Source: Mesorhabditis belari (lineage: Eukaryota > Nematoda > Chromadorea > Rhabditida > Rhabditidae). Taken from it: DNA of 64,000 nucleotides. The stretch's first letter is position 1, and each line of letters opens with the position of its first letter. The stretch is from positions 744,001-808,000 of the forward strand of contig CAUEEP010000755.1 in assembly GCA_958450365.1 (NCBI GenBank). The letters are read 5' to 3'. Below the pieces are notes generated by a model. It was not told the origin of the DNA and made no database searches. It saw nothing but the letters and a program-made list of their open reading frames with translations. A program made the translations under genes and the position numbers. Below are positions 18,301 through 28,232 of this stretch, one piece after another.

Positions 18301-20072
18301 ACTAAAAATGGACCGTATTGGAATCGTTTTGGAACCATATTGGAACTAAAAAGGGACCGTATTGGAAACGTATTGGAACCGTATTTGAACCGTATTGGAA
18401 CCGTATTTGAACCGTATTGGAACCATATTGGAACTAAAAATGGACCATATTGGTTAACGTCGTTGTTCCGTCGTTGTTTCAAAATTCGTTCCCCCGTAGG
18501 TTCGAGTCTTCCAGTGGGGGATTCAAGGAGTGAGTTGAGAAAAAGTAGAACTCGGAATGGTATTCGAATGGCCTCGTGGTGTATTCGTTAACGTCGCTGT
18601 TTCCACGCTGTTCCAAAAATCGTTCTGATTGAGTTCGATTGTACGTGTAAGGTGTAAGCACTTAGCCAAAGCCTTGCGCTTTGTCTAACTTCTATATTTT
18701 AAACTCTTTTTGTTTAAAGTGTCTGTATATTGAAGAGCTAAGTTTTGTCAAAGCTATAAAACAAAAATTAAAAGCAAAACATTTTCTACAACATTTTAGT
18801 ACTATATTCCATGCGAGAACGCGGTTTTCCTTCCCGATTTCTTCCTGACAATCGGCAATAAACAATTCAATATCCCATACGTGGAATACGTTGAATCGGT
18901 GAGTCAGCAAAAGAATCTTAAAATCTAAAGCAATTGTTCAGTTTAAAAGCTCGGATCGTTGCGAGCTGCTCTTCAACGAGAACACGATTTGGGAGCAGAC
19001 TCGGTTTGGGCCACAGGTAATACAAAAGTACAAGAATTTTAGGTGGAAATTGATCTGAAAACTGTTTTGTTTACAAGGGAAGGGGTCAACTAGATGTGCT
19101 GTAAATGACACGAATCATAAACCAAAGCAGAACAAACCTGAGCACGATGCTGTTTTCCGTTTTTGCTAAACAGCACTGTGAAAAGTTATACGTCTTAAGA
19201 AGCTTTAACAATCGGGCATAGTCGTTAAAACCGGCTCGGGAGGCCGGGAGCTGTGCAGAGGCCTGGGAGCTATGCAGAGGCCTGGGAGCTATGCAGAGGC
19301 CCGGGAGCTGTGCAGAGGTGGTCGAGTGGTAGTAGGTTAGAATATAAGGCAAGACCTGCCGGGTTCGAGTCCGGGTTCGAGTCCGGGTTCGAGTCCGGGT
19401 TCGAGTCCGGGTTCGAGTCCGGGTTCGAGTCGGTCGCCCGGCCGGGTCCGAGCCGGTCGGTCCGGCGGTTCGGTCGTTCGCGGTTCGAGTCCGGGTTCGA
19501 GTCCGGGTTCGAGTGTCCGAGTCCGGGTTCGAGTCCGGGTTCGAGTCCGGGTTCGAGTCCGGGTTCGAGTCCGGGTTCGAGTCCGGGTTCGAGTCCGGGT
19601 TCGAGTCCGGGTTCGAGTCCGGGTTCGAGTCCGGGTTCGAGTCCGGGTTCGAGACTTTTTGGAGCTGATTCTGTTACTCGACTGACTTTTTAGGTTTAAT
19701 TGGGTTCGGATTGTTTCTTAGATGATTTAGATGATTGATTAGATGATGATGATTCAATGTCAGTCTAAAATTTGGAGTCAGGTGAGAGTTTCAGATTCCG
19801 GGATGAGTGAAAGGAGTGAAAGGAGTGAAAGGATATGAAATGGTTTTGTCATTTTGGTTTGCTCGTGTCATTTTGGCTATCCAGTTGAAATTCTCTTGTT
19901 AATAATTGAAACAATGAAAGGTCAACTAAGCTCTTTTAGATTCATTTAACCTTCCCCTTTAACTAAAATCCTTTAGGTTCGTTTGGGTCATCCATTCATG
20001 CGTGCTTATTGCACGATTTTCGACTATGCAACTCCAGCGATTAGCTTTTCAAAAGCTCATCATTTTCAATAA
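15317..20072 (+). CDS. Secreted A1-family aspartic-peptidase-like protein, probably catalytically altered
   Basis: Eleven exons (15317-15378, 15806-15897, 16001-16068, 16113-16180, 16236-16374, 17551-17705, 17751-17873, 17943-18081, 18800-18898, 18942-19016, 19977-20072) give 371 codons in one frame. A signal peptide (MLRLFALILILSISGLLA) leads into a bilobed pepsin-like fold: VAPITIGTP, first motif, YSPSQSTTSKSLGFGWKYGD, DGVLGLGLP, KGYLTIGDYDS, second motif, ending PFMRAYCTIFDYATPAISFS. The first active-site motif reads LVDSTGADS where families have DTGS, and the second reads LDTTSRS where families have DTGT or DSGT. An Asp is present in both, but the glycine turn is changed at the second and a Ser is inserted at the first. 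Length and exon order are complete, so I infer a pseudopeptidase or highly diverged enzyme rather than a dead gene. Introns are swollen by repeats. Confidence 0.88.
15544..15690. repeat. Minisatellite, about 47-50 bp unit, intron 1 of the peptidase-like gene
   Basis: About three near-identical units containing CATAAAATAGATCTATCCTT and AACTCACAAACCAATC. Confidence 0.85.
16576..16905. repeat. Interstitial telomeric-type repeat (TTAGGC)n with central hairpin
   Basis: Two blocks of GCCTAA/GCCTGA hexamers (16576-16680 and 16790-16905), the reverse complement of the nematode telomere unit TTAGGC, with CCTGAG variants. Between them 16746-16790 is an inverted repeat (GACTTAGTGCGAGGCGCTAG and its near complement). 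All lie within intron 5 of the peptidase-like gene. Confidence 0.85.
16906..17220. other. Unidentified sequence after the telomeric block
   Basis: Unusually GC-rich for the region and without tandem structure. A CTGGTTCGAATCTAGCAG word resembles a tRNA B-box. I see no coding exon or matching copy elsewhere in the window. Confidence 0.35.
17275..17470. repeat. GTACTTGAGTA / TTTAGTACT short tandem repeat
   Basis: Irregular 8-13 bp units built from TAGTACTT and GTACTTGAGTA in intron 5 of the peptidase-like gene. Confidence 0.8.
18115..18655. repeat. tRNA-like SINE fragments plus a 12-bp minisatellite in a peptidase-like gene intron
   Basis: Three related segments (18115-18200, 18437-18545, 18568-18650) share GTGTATTGGTTAACG-type A-box words and GTAGGTTCGAGTCT-type B-box words followed by GGGGATTCA..GGAGTGAGTTGAG. 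Between the first two, 18253-18445 is a tandem array of GGAACCGTATT units (11-12 bp). This fits tRNA-derived SINE pieces separated by an expanded repeat. Confidence 0.6.
19313..19382 (+). mobile_element. tRNA-like head (Pol III A-box and B-box), probable SINE relic
   Basis: GCAGAGGTGGTCGAGTGGTA looks like the 5' part and D-arm of a class II tRNA (Leu/Ser type), and about 40 bp later GGGTTCGAGTCC matches the T-arm/B-box. There is no matching 3' acceptor strand, so it is not an intact tRNA. Preceding it, 19232-19312 is a small array of GGGAGCTATGCAGAGGCCT units. Confidence 0.6.
19368..19652 (+). repeat. B-box minisatellite: GGGTTCGAGTCC repeated about 20 times
   Basis: The 12-bp unit GGGTTCGAGTCC is repeated in two blocks separated by a diverged stretch (about 19430-19490). 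Every unit is a full match to the tRNA T-arm / TFIIIC B-box consensus GGTTCGANNCC. It begins within the tRNA-like head at 19313-19382, in the last intron of the peptidase-like gene. Confidence 0.9.
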
Positions 20073-20214
20073 ACAAAATAAAGTGTTTGAGATTTGAAAT
20101 GGCAAAGAATTAATGCATAAAGCCAGTTAATAAACAAAATTGATCAAAGACAAAAGCTTTGTTTCTTTAAAAAGTGGTGAAGATCTTAAATGGCAAAGAA
20201 TTAAGGCATAAAGC

Positions 20215-20483
20215 TACCGTAAATACTGTAATAGTACCCCACCGCCCACGTACATTCGCGTAGTCGCAAAAGTTTCTTAGTATTTCATTTTTTTCAAAGC
20301 ACTCGTACTTTCAAAAAATGCGTTTTTGGTATCAAAAAATAGCCCTGAATTTCAGCTATTTTTTGATATATGTTGTAGCATTGTAGCATAAACCAGTGTC
20401 GAGAAAAACTCGTCCAAAGCTAGACGACGCAACACTCCGCACCGTCATTATGGGGGTGGGGTACTATTACAGTATTTACGGTA
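20215..20483. mobile_element. Palindromic MITE family A, copy 2
   Basis: Same inverted ends as the copy at 10821-11064 (TACCGTAAATACTGTAATAG) with the same inner palindrome. It interrupts an otherwise near-duplicate flanking sequence (20105-20215 resembles 20483-20535), just downstream of the peptidase-like gene. Confidence 0.85.
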
Positions 20484-20639
20484 AGTAATAAACAAAATTG
20501 ATCAAAGACAGAAGCTTTGTTTCTTTAAAAAGTGGTTAATCTTTAGGAAATTCTTTTGAATCTTCCCAGATTTTCCCTAATTTTCATTGAATTCAATCTG
20601 TAACTCAAATTCAATTAAAAGAAAGTAAACCGGGCAAAG

Positions 20640-21318
20640 CTGAGAGAAATGCTAGCTATCTTTTAGCTATCCCAAGTTAGCTAGCTATCCCAAGTTAGCT
20701 AGCTATCCCAAGTTAGCTAGCTATCCCAAGTTAGCTAGCTATCCCAAGTTAGCTAGCTATCCCAAGTTAGCTAGCTATCCCAAGTTAGCTAGCTATCCCA
20801 AGTTAGCTAGCTATCCCAAGTTAGCTAGCTATCCCAAGTTAGCTAGCTATCCCAAGTTAGCTAGCTATCCCAAGTTAGCTAGCTATCCCAAGTTAGCTAG
20901 CTATCCCAAGTTAGCTAGCTATCCCAAGTTAGCTAAAAAGCTATCCCAAGTTAGCTAGCTATCCCAAGTTAGCTAGCTATCCCAAGTTAGCTAGCTATCC
21001 CAAGTTAGCTAGCTATCCCAAGTTAGCTAGCTATCCCAAGTTAGCTAGCTATCCCAAGTTAGCTAGCTATCCCAAGTTAGCTAGCTATCCCAAGTTAGCT
21101 AGCTATCCCAAATTAGCTAGCTATCCCAAATTAGCTAGCTATCCCAAATTAGTTAGCTATCCCAAATTAGTTAGCTATCCCAAATTAGTTAGCTATCCCA
21201 AATTAGCTAGCTATCCCAAATTAGTTAGCTATCCCAAATTAGTTAGCTATCCCAAATTAGTTAGCTATCCCAAATTAGCTAGCTATCCCAAATTAGTTAG
21301 CTATCCCAAATTAGCCAA
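20640..21318. repeat. 18-bp minisatellite CTATCCCAAGTTAGCTAG, about 37 copies
   Basis: Nearly perfect 18-bp units with a drift from AAGTTAGCTAG to AAATTAGTTAG towards the right. Each junction makes the palindrome AGCTAGCT. Confidence 0.95.
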
Positions 21319-21774
21319 ATCTTTTACATAAAAAAAAACAAACTCTACTCACTAAAAACCCCTTGCAAAAAGTCGTTTTTAGACATTTTCGGCTTTTTTT
21401 TTTCAAAAAGCAAAAAGCAATTTGCATATTTGGCTTTAAAAGCTTAAAAAAAACATAGCACAGACAAGCGCTTCTAGGTTGAAAAAGAAAAAAATTGACA
21501 ACAAATGAGAAAAAAAATTGACAACAAACATTAAGTGTACCTAGCGAAACGTTTTTTGAACTTATCATGGGTTTTCTGTGGTCAAAAATCGCAAATTTCT
21601 CTCTAAATTCATGCAAATCTGGGGGAAAAAAGAATCGAGGAAATCGACAGTTCAAAAGATCCGAATGCGAGATGGGCAGTTCATTCTAGACGTTAAACTT
21701 GTTCATTGAATGACTTTGGATTGAATTGACAGTGTCTAGATTAGCTACGGTGTCAGGAAACTAGTATAATTTGG
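21319..21774. other. Intergenic, nothing identified
   Basis: AT-rich sequence between two arrays. A 114-codon open frame on the - strand (21311-21655) is F/K-rich without recognisable domain; I do not support it as a gene. Confidence 0.4.
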
Positions 21775-22195
21775 AGTACTTTGACTTATTTTCGATTATT
21801 TTGGCTTATTTTGGCTTATTTAAAATTACTTTGGCTTACTTTGACTTATTTGGACTTAATTGGACTTACTTCCGCTTGCTGTGGCTTACTTTCGCTTAGT
21901 TTGGCTTAGTTTGGCTTATTTGGACTTACTGTCGCTTAGTTTGACTTACTTTCGCTTACTTTCGCTTACTGTGGCTTACTCTGGCTTACTTTCGCTTAGT
22001 TTGACTTACTTTCGCTTACTGTGGCTTACTCTGGCTTACTCTGGCTTACTCTGGCTTACTTTTGCTTCCTGTGGCTTACTTTCGCTTAGTTTGGCTTACT
22101 TTCGCTTACTGTGGCTTACTCTGGCTTACTCTGGCTTACTTTTGCTTCCTGTGGCTTACTTTCGCTTACTTTGACTTACTTTAGCTTTTGACTAG
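21775..22195. repeat. 10-bp minisatellite (TGGCTTACTT / TCGCTTACTT)
   Basis: About 40 degenerate 10-bp units. The leucine- and tyrosine-rich open frame read across it is a by-product. Confidence 0.92.
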
Positions 22196-22585
22196 TATCC
22201 TACCGTTGTTTTAAGACCAAATAACAAATCTAGAATTTTTTTTGAATCTAAAATCAAACACATTGTCAGTAGGATTTCGAATCAGTTTTGATGTTTTTAA
22301 AAAAAAATTTCTACAAATTGCCAATAAAAATCTGAAAGCCTGTACAGCCAATAAAAATGGCCTGTACAGCAATCTTTGAGGTCGTTCGATTTACAAAAAC
22401 ATTTCAAACAATCTCAACAATCTCAACAAATCCATTTTACGATCGAATAAAAAAATGGGATAGTTCAATTTTTGAGTTAACAAAAAAAGTTCGGAATTGA
22501 GGTTTAAAAAGTCACCCAATTTGGGTAATTGTGTACTTTTATGGTTATGGTTTCCATTTTTTGATATTTGGTGAGCTTTTGTTGA

Positions 22586-22593
22586 TATAAAAG
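22586..22593 (+). promoter_or_regulatory. TATA box of CRP1
   Basis: TATAAAAG, 74 bp before the ATG. The same octamer stands 39-55 bp before the ATG of CRP2, CRP3, CRP5 and CRP6. Confidence 0.6.
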
Positions 22594-22659
22594 GTTTGTG
22601 TAAAGGGGAAGATAAAGAAAAAAGTTGAAGTAATTTCAGTTTGAAGCGATTCAAAGGAA

Positions 22660-25222
22660 ATGGTGCGTTTTGTTTTGTTTTGTTTTGTTGAAAGTTTTGT
22701 TGAAATTTCTTTCTCTAACACCATCTTTGTTAGCTGTGATGCGAAAAAAGTGTCCTTATTTTGCTTTAGATTAACTTAGAAATAGGATAAAAGCTTTAAA
22801 ATAAGATAAACGATCATTATCTGTCTGAGCACTGCACTCAAATTTGCCTTTCCTTCAGTATCTTTGCTTTAGATCTTTACTTTAACTGTAGGAAGCTTTA
22901 GGACGTTTTAGGAAGCTTTAGGGAGCTTTGGGAAGCTTTAGGAAGCTTTAGGAAGCTTCAGGAAGCTGTAGGAAGCTTTAGGAAGCTTTAGGAAGCTGTA
23001 GGAAGCTGTAGGAAGCTGTAGAAAGCTTTAGGAAGCTTTAGGAAGCTTTAGGAAGCTGTAGGAAGCTTTAGGAAGCTTTAGGAAGCTTTAGGAAGCTGTG
23101 GGAGGCGGAAAGCAGGCTTTAGGAAGCCGGGAAGCTGTGGGAAGCGGGGGCCAGGAAGCTTAGGGCTTTAGGCGGGAAGCTTAGGAGCTCGGGCGAACGG
23201 AAGCTGTAGGAAGCTTGGAAGCGAGGAAGCTGTAGGAAGCTTTAGGAGAAGCTTTAGGAAGCTTTAGGAAGCTGGGCGGAAGCTGTAGAAAGCTTTAGGA
23301 AGCTTTAGGAAGCTTTAGGAAGCTGTAGAAAGCTTTAGGAAGCTTTAGGAAGCTTTAGGAAGCTGTGGGAAGCTGTAGGAAGCTTTAGGAAGCTTTAGGA
23401 AGCTTTCGAAACGATATTATATCGATTTTTCTAGATTCGTACTCTTATCATACTCGCAATTTTCATCATCGTAAGCGAATCGGCCGTCCCGGAGCCTCTT
23501 CCATTAACGTACACAAAGCAGAAAAAATATTCGGCTTGTCAGGTGATAAAAAAATGAGTTCTAAATTCTAAATTCTAATGCAAAAATACGAATTCTAAAG
23601 TGTTAAAGTACTAAAGTGAATAGGTTCAAAGTATTGGGTTGGTGAATTGAAAATTGCGGGACTTTGAACTAAAATCTCTCTAAATTTGGTTCCTTATCTC
23701 TCTCTAGATCTGGTTCCTTATCTCTCTAAATTTGGTTCGTTATCTCTCTCTAGATCTGGTTCCTTATCTCTCTAAATTTGCCCACTTCTCTACAACTTTG
23801 GTGAATTGTAAACTGCGGGACTTTGAACTAAAATTTATTCAACATAAAACCATCAACCATTCATCAAACCATTCATTCGAAATAATTTCCATTATTATTG
23901 ACGACTTCTGCTCATTTTACAGGCAATTTGCGGACTTCTCTTTTGTGGTAGGATTTTGGTTTGTGTGTGAGACAAGTGTGAGACTCAAAAATGGAGGACT
24001 GGAGATGTCCCAGTTTAAGCACTTTCTTCAAAAGAAACCCATTTTGGTGTCAATAGAAAAGTTGTAGAGAATCAAAAATGAGGCTTATATCCAAATTTCC
24101 AAAAAGATACACTTAGTAGTTTCGCTTAAAATGCAAGTTTTGTTGCAAGTTTTGTGAAAATTCGTAAATTTGGCATTTCTTGAAAACCAGTTTTTTGAAT
24201 CGTTCTGAAAATTTGGATATAAGCTTTATTTTTGATTCTCTACAACTTTTCCATTGACACCAAAATGGGTTTCTTTTGAAGAAAGTGTGAGAACTGGGAC
24301 ATATCAGAATTGCCGGAAGTTTTCAATTCACCAACCAAATAGGAACCAAATAGGAATGAAATATGAACCAAATATAAACCAAATATGAATCAAATAGCAA
24401 CCAAATAGAAACCAAATAGAAACCAAATATGAACCAAATATGAACCAAACAAAATATGAAAAATAACTTTAGGATTACTGTGCAGGACAATCGATCTCAA
24501 CGAGTACAGGTTTTGACTTTAAAGAGGCAAAATGGACATTATGCAATTGTCCGATTGGGCAAGGATCGCATGTGTGAGTGGTTGAAAGTTCCTCGGCATT
24601 GCATCATTCATAAAATTTAGTTGGCAAGCCACTCCGTGCTTTGATCAATGCGTGGAGCGATGTGTGACGACGTTGGGAGTTTGTTCGACCAAATTCACGT
24701 TGAACCTCTTGTATCGCGGGTATTTTTTTGAAGAACCACGATAATTAGGCCAAAGTTTAAAGCACGAAGTTAAGGTGAGCTTTTGTGGCCAAGTGGCCAA
24801 GTGAATAACGAATTAGGCTACCGCTCACGGGATCGAGGTTCACTCCCTCATCCAGCTTTTTGTTTTTCTTTTCAAGCAACTTCTAGCATTTTGCAGCTAA
24901 GTGTAAAGTCTAGACAAAAGCTCAACTTTCATGTTTTTCTCTAGGAAATCTGTCTAGAACCTCTAGAACCTAAAGCCAAGTCTGAGATCTGATCTGATCT
25001 CCAGATCCAGCTCTACTAATCAATAGAATTCAGCTTTCAGCGATTCAGCCAAGGAGAATGATAAGAGCTTTCCGTTCCAGAGAATGTTGCACAACTGCGA
25101 ACCGCAATGCGACAATTAAACAAGATTGCTTTGCTGAAACGGGTGGCGCCTGTTATTGTAATCAACAATGTGGTGGTGGTGGTGGTGGTGGGCCGATTGG
25201 AGGACCGATTGGAAAGAGATAA
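22660..25222 (+). CDS. CRP1: secreted 14-cysteine protein with Gly-Lys-Arg tail
   Basis: Five exons: 22660-22662 (the ATG alone), 23435-23542, 24473-24573, 24621-24719, 25081-25222; 453 nt, 150 aa. A signal peptide (IRTLIILAIFIIVSESA) precedes a first cysteine module (SAC, DYCAGQSISTSTGF, TLCNCPIGQGSHVW), a second (PCFDQCVERCVTTLGVC) and a third (GECCTTA, DCFAETGGACYCNQQC), then a glycine run and GPIGGPIGKR. Cysteine count after the signal peptide is 14, with order and spacing shared with CRP2, CRP4 and CRP5. Introns are phase 0, 2, 2 after the signal exon. The ending Gly-Lys-Arg matches the substrate of proprotein convertase plus peptidyl-glycine amidating enzymes, so the mature C-terminus may be amidated. 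I do not recognise a named family; extracellular action is inferred. The first coding intron holds a minisatellite. The isolated ATG exon is supported by the same arrangement in CRP2. Confidence 0.78.
22885..23410. repeat. 10-11 bp minisatellite GGAAGCTTTA / GGAAGCTGTA in CRP1 intron 1
   Basis: About 50 units, clean at both ends and with degenerate GC-rich variants in the centre (23100-23280). It sits between the ATG exon and the signal-peptide exon. Confidence 0.93.
23685..24460. repeat. Repeats in CRP1 intron 2
   Basis: 23690-23780 repeats CTCTCTAAATTTGGTTCCTT words (also at 54430-54760). 23985-24070 and 24225-24305 form a long inverted repeat (AATGGAGGACTGGAGATGTC region against its complement, sharing TACAACTTTTC and CCAAAATGGGTTTCTTTTG). 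24335-24455 is an array of AACCAAATATG units. Confidence 0.75.
24783..24912 (+). mobile_element. tRNA-derived SINE, copy 1 (CRP1 last intron)
   Basis: tRNA-like head (GTGGCCAAGTGAATAACG, then B-box-like GAGGTTCACTCC), a T-rich tract, and the tail TAGCATTTTGCAGCTAAGTG..AAAG. The tail is shared with 49917-50030 and 50505-50700. Confidence 0.65.
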
Positions 25223-25500
25223 TCACACCGATTGGAAAGAGATAATGTGATCTTACAACTGTCTTTTTATAGTCCCTAGTTTCCATCGTTTTCCTATAAA
25301 CAGATAGATAAACATTGGAATGTTAAAGAATTCTCAAATTTACACAGAACTTGCCTGACTATTTCACACAAGACAATACAAACAGATTTGGCTACAAGAT
25401 AGGCTGTAAATCTTACTTTAAGTTGCTAGCCTTTCCTAGAATATTATAGGGCAGGCTGCCAACTTAAGATAGGGCTTTCAGCCTATCTTATAGTTGATTC
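25223..25500. other. Intergenic after CRP1
   Basis: A short duplication of the CRP1 3' end (ACCGATTGGAAAGAGATAAT) lies just past the stop. Around 25395-25495 an inverted repeat (ATAGGCTG..AAATCTTAC / ATAGGGCTTTCAGCCTATCT) is visible. No coding sequence. Confidence 0.5.
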
Positions 25501-25504
25501 TGTT

Positions 25505-25970
25505 TGTCTCAACGAGAACCTGGTCGAATGGTGCGACGCCAGCTGGAACACAAAGCTTTCAAAGTCCCTCGACAACATACGATTCCATCATCTGGCCATG
25601 AGTGCCGATCTCTTTCGATTTTTGTCCTTGAAAGGACGCCAAAAACGTTCAATGGTTTGCGTGTGAATCGTTGCATTAAGCCCGACAAAATTTGTGCTGT
25701 GTAGCCCACGACTATGAATAATCCGGGTCGTTTGCAAGTTGTCGATAAGCTCTCCATCCATCGGAGACTGGTTTGATGTGCTGCTTAATTGCAGTCAAAA
25801 GTATCGTAGCTGTTCTATCCAGTACTAGCAAAGCAAGAGATTCTCGAGCATAAATACAGTGATCATACTCCCACCTTGTGCTCGAATTCCCATTGAGTGA
25901 CCACATCTACAAATCATCTTTTGAATGATGTTTTTCTCAAGGAAAAAGTTTGGCACTTCTTTTTCATTCA
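25505..25970 (-). pseudogene. Merlin / ISXO2-like (IS1595-type) DDE transposase relic
   Basis: Read right to left, the - strand gives ALLVLDRTATILLTAIKQHI, then after a frame break SDGWRAYRQL or SPMDGELIDNLQ, then HSTNFVGLNATIHTQTIERF and FWRPFKDKNRKR. These match in order the catalytic core of ISXO2-like/Merlin transposases (strand with RTAxTLLxxIxxHI, the Asp of SDGWxAY, and the TQTIExxWxxxKxxxRR end). Frames are broken and stops present, so it is dead. The 27-bp array at 25985-26610 lies where the N-terminal part of the catalytic domain should continue. Confidence 0.7.
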
Positions 25971-25984
25971 GTCCACAGATATCA

Positions 25985-26610
25985 GCGTAACAATGGCCGT
26001 GCTGTTGAATTCGATAACAATGGTCGTGATGTTGAATTCGATAACAATGGTCGTGATGTTGAATTTGATAACAATGGTCCTGCTGTTGAATTCGATAACA
26101 ATGGTCGTGATGTTGAATTCGATAACAATGGTCCTGCTGTTGAATTCGATAACAATGGTCGTGCTGCTGAATTCGATAACAATGGTCGTGCCGTTGAATT
26201 CGATAACAATGGTCCTGCTGTTGAATTCGATAACAATGGTCGTGATGTTGAATTCGATAACAATGGTCCTGCTGTTGAATTCGATAACAATGGTCGTGAT
26301 GTTGAATTCGATAACAATGGTCCTGCTGTTGAATTCGATAACAATGGTCGTGCTGTCGAAATCGATAACAATGGTCGTGATGTTGAATTCGATAACAATG
26401 GTCGTGCTGCTGAATTCGATAACAATGGTCGTGATGTTGAATTTGATAACAATGGTCGTGCTGCTGAATTCGATAACAATGGTCCTGCTGTTGAATTCGA
26501 TAACAATGGTCGTGATGTTGAATTTGATAACAATGGTCGTGCTGTCGAAATCGATAACAATGGTCGTGCTGCTGAATTCGATAACAATGGTCGTGTTGTT
26601 GAATTCGACA
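25985..26610. repeat. 27-bp minisatellite (GAATTCGATAACAATGGTCGTG-type), about 23 copies
   Basis: The unit is GAATTCGATAACAATGGTCG followed by TGATGTT or its variants. Length 27 is divisible by 3, so several frames on both strands stay open for over 200 codons; none has independent support as a protein. Two main variants (GGTCCTGCTGTT and GGTCGTGATGTT) alternate, indicating a higher-order unit. Confidence 0.95.
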
Positions 26611-26639
26611 TTCTTCCGAGCCTGAAAGAAAAAAATTAG

Positions 26640-27300
26640 TGTAAAGTAACAAATAACGTAATAAAAAGTAGCAAACAGCACAAAAAAAGTAATTAATAAC
26701 GACTGGAAAGAATGCGGCAAACAGCGACTGCGAATTTAAAAAGGCAACATCTTCAGTTTGTTGGCTGAATATTCTTACGCATGTGATAATAATTTTTTAG
26801 CCCCAGCGATACTCCACAAGCATCAAAATTTGGTTTATAGCCAAATTTTCAGAGAAATGAATTCTGCCAATGCCTTTATATCACCTTTATCGAATTTCAC
26901 AAAACAAGCGAGTTTTTGAGCTTAAATTTGCTTGGAAATGAGTGCAAATTGTCTTAAAAAGATAGAAAAGCGAGGAAAAGAAATTTTCTATTTAAAGCAA
27001 AGTATTTCTGTTTCCTTTTTGAATGTGAATTGATGAATTTGGTGAATGCTGTAAACGCTAGCATCAAAAAAAAAATGCTCAAAGACTTTCTGGGAGCATG
27101 ATGATTGCGCTGCGAAAATTACGCCGCAAGTCAAAAACGAAAATTGAGCATATGAAATTTGCGCTGAAGAATTTTGCGCTACGAATTTTGCGCTGAAGAA
27201 TTTGAGTTCATTGAGAAGAATTATCCCATCAAGCACCCAAATGACGTTCGTTGAAATTCTTTTTAGCTACAAGTCGAACTTCATTTCGCCAGTTTAGAAA
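26640..27300. other. Intergenic, AT-rich, no gene identified
   Basis: Contains a short GCGCTGAAGAATTTTGCGCT motif repeated around 27165-27200. No exon supported. Confidence 0.4.
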
Positions 27301-27310
27301 TAAAAACGCA

Positions 27311-27557
27311 ATGCGTTTATTCTTTCGCGCGAACCCGTCGATTCTCCAAATGAAGCGAGTCGGTTCTCAGCTACCGATGCCCGTCTCGCAAAAGAGGAAA
27401 TTGATGGTAATTAGTTGATTTTCAACAATTAGCTAGTCGATTCTCGAATGCTAAACAATTCCAGCTCTTGTTCAACAATTTACAATCATTTAGGCAGCCG
27501 AGAACCTCGACATTCAGAAGCGGCTCGGCCCAGTTGCACGCAATATTGGCAATTTCA
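27311..27557 (+). CDS. Possible two-exon gene start or fragment, unidentified
   Basis: ATG at 27311 opens MRLFFRANPSILQMKRVGSQ and onward to a GT donor at 27407; after a TTTAG acceptor at 27493 the frame continues AAENLDIQKRLGPVARNIGN to a GTAAG donor at 27558. Codon use and splice sites look real, but I cannot find further exons before 29.7 kb and cannot name the family. It may be a duplicated 5' fragment. Confidence 0.3.
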
Positions 27558-28006
27558 GTAAGTTATCTTTGAAAAAGTTCTATTTTATTGAAAAAAAATA
27601 AGAAAACTTGGTGAAGGTGAATAACTCGAAAATTTGTCGGGTGATACTTGACGATTGCTTGGACTCGTTGACCCATAACACTCGTTGATTGGTCCTTTTG
27701 GATGGATCAAGGATCACACAACAATGGATGAAGCCATTTGCTGAGTATTAGGGGGTGCTCGATCGGGGATCGAACTTGGGTTTGTTTTTTTGTTTTTTTT
27801 TGTCCTTGAGACCTTATTTTTTAATGAATCAGAATCGAATTTTAATTTCAATCACAATGAGTAAATGTTGGAAATTCAAAACATTATTGCTTGTAGAGTT
27901 GCTGTAGCTTGTAGCAAACATTATTGCTGTTTTCCTCGAATCAAATCGTTCAAATCATGTTTTCTAAGAGGTGCTCGTTTGAAAAGTCATTTTCTAAACG
28001 CTCTTT

Positions 28007-28232
28007 TTCGGGAGTGGGACAAATGCGACCTTTTTTTGCGCACCTGGACATTTGCACACCTTTTTTTACTGGAAAAGGCCTTAGGAAAGGTCGTAGAGCT
28101 TCAAAAATGTTTTCATATTAGGGAATCGTATGCGTAGATTCCGAATTTTGACAAATCAGACGTCGCTGACACGTCAAATTTGGGCTAAAAGGCAAAAACT
28201 ACGCAACTTAACGCCTTTCCGCAGTTCTATTA
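28007..28232. mobile_element. Composite of two dispersed-repeat modules
   Basis: First module GGGAGTGGGACAAATGCGAC with GCGCACCTGGACATTTGCAC (28007-28110) directly abuts the second, CGTAGATTCCGAATTTTGAC with ACTACGCAACTTAACGC (28120-28229). The same two modules, split by about 440 bp, are at 13785-14467, and the first is the end of the MITE at 12521-13177. Confidence 0.65.

Noticed and set aside
19253..19693. 146-codon + strand frame with GFESGFESGF repeats
   Set aside because: It is a reading of the 12-bp B-box array inside an intron of the peptidase-like gene.
21860..22174. Leu/Tyr-rich frame resembling a membrane protein
   Set aside because: A by-product of the 10-bp GGCTTACTT array.
25897..26720. 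Five long overlapping frames of 209-275 codons on both strands
   Set aside because: Frames stay open only because the satellite unit is 27 bp; no start context, splice or family support.
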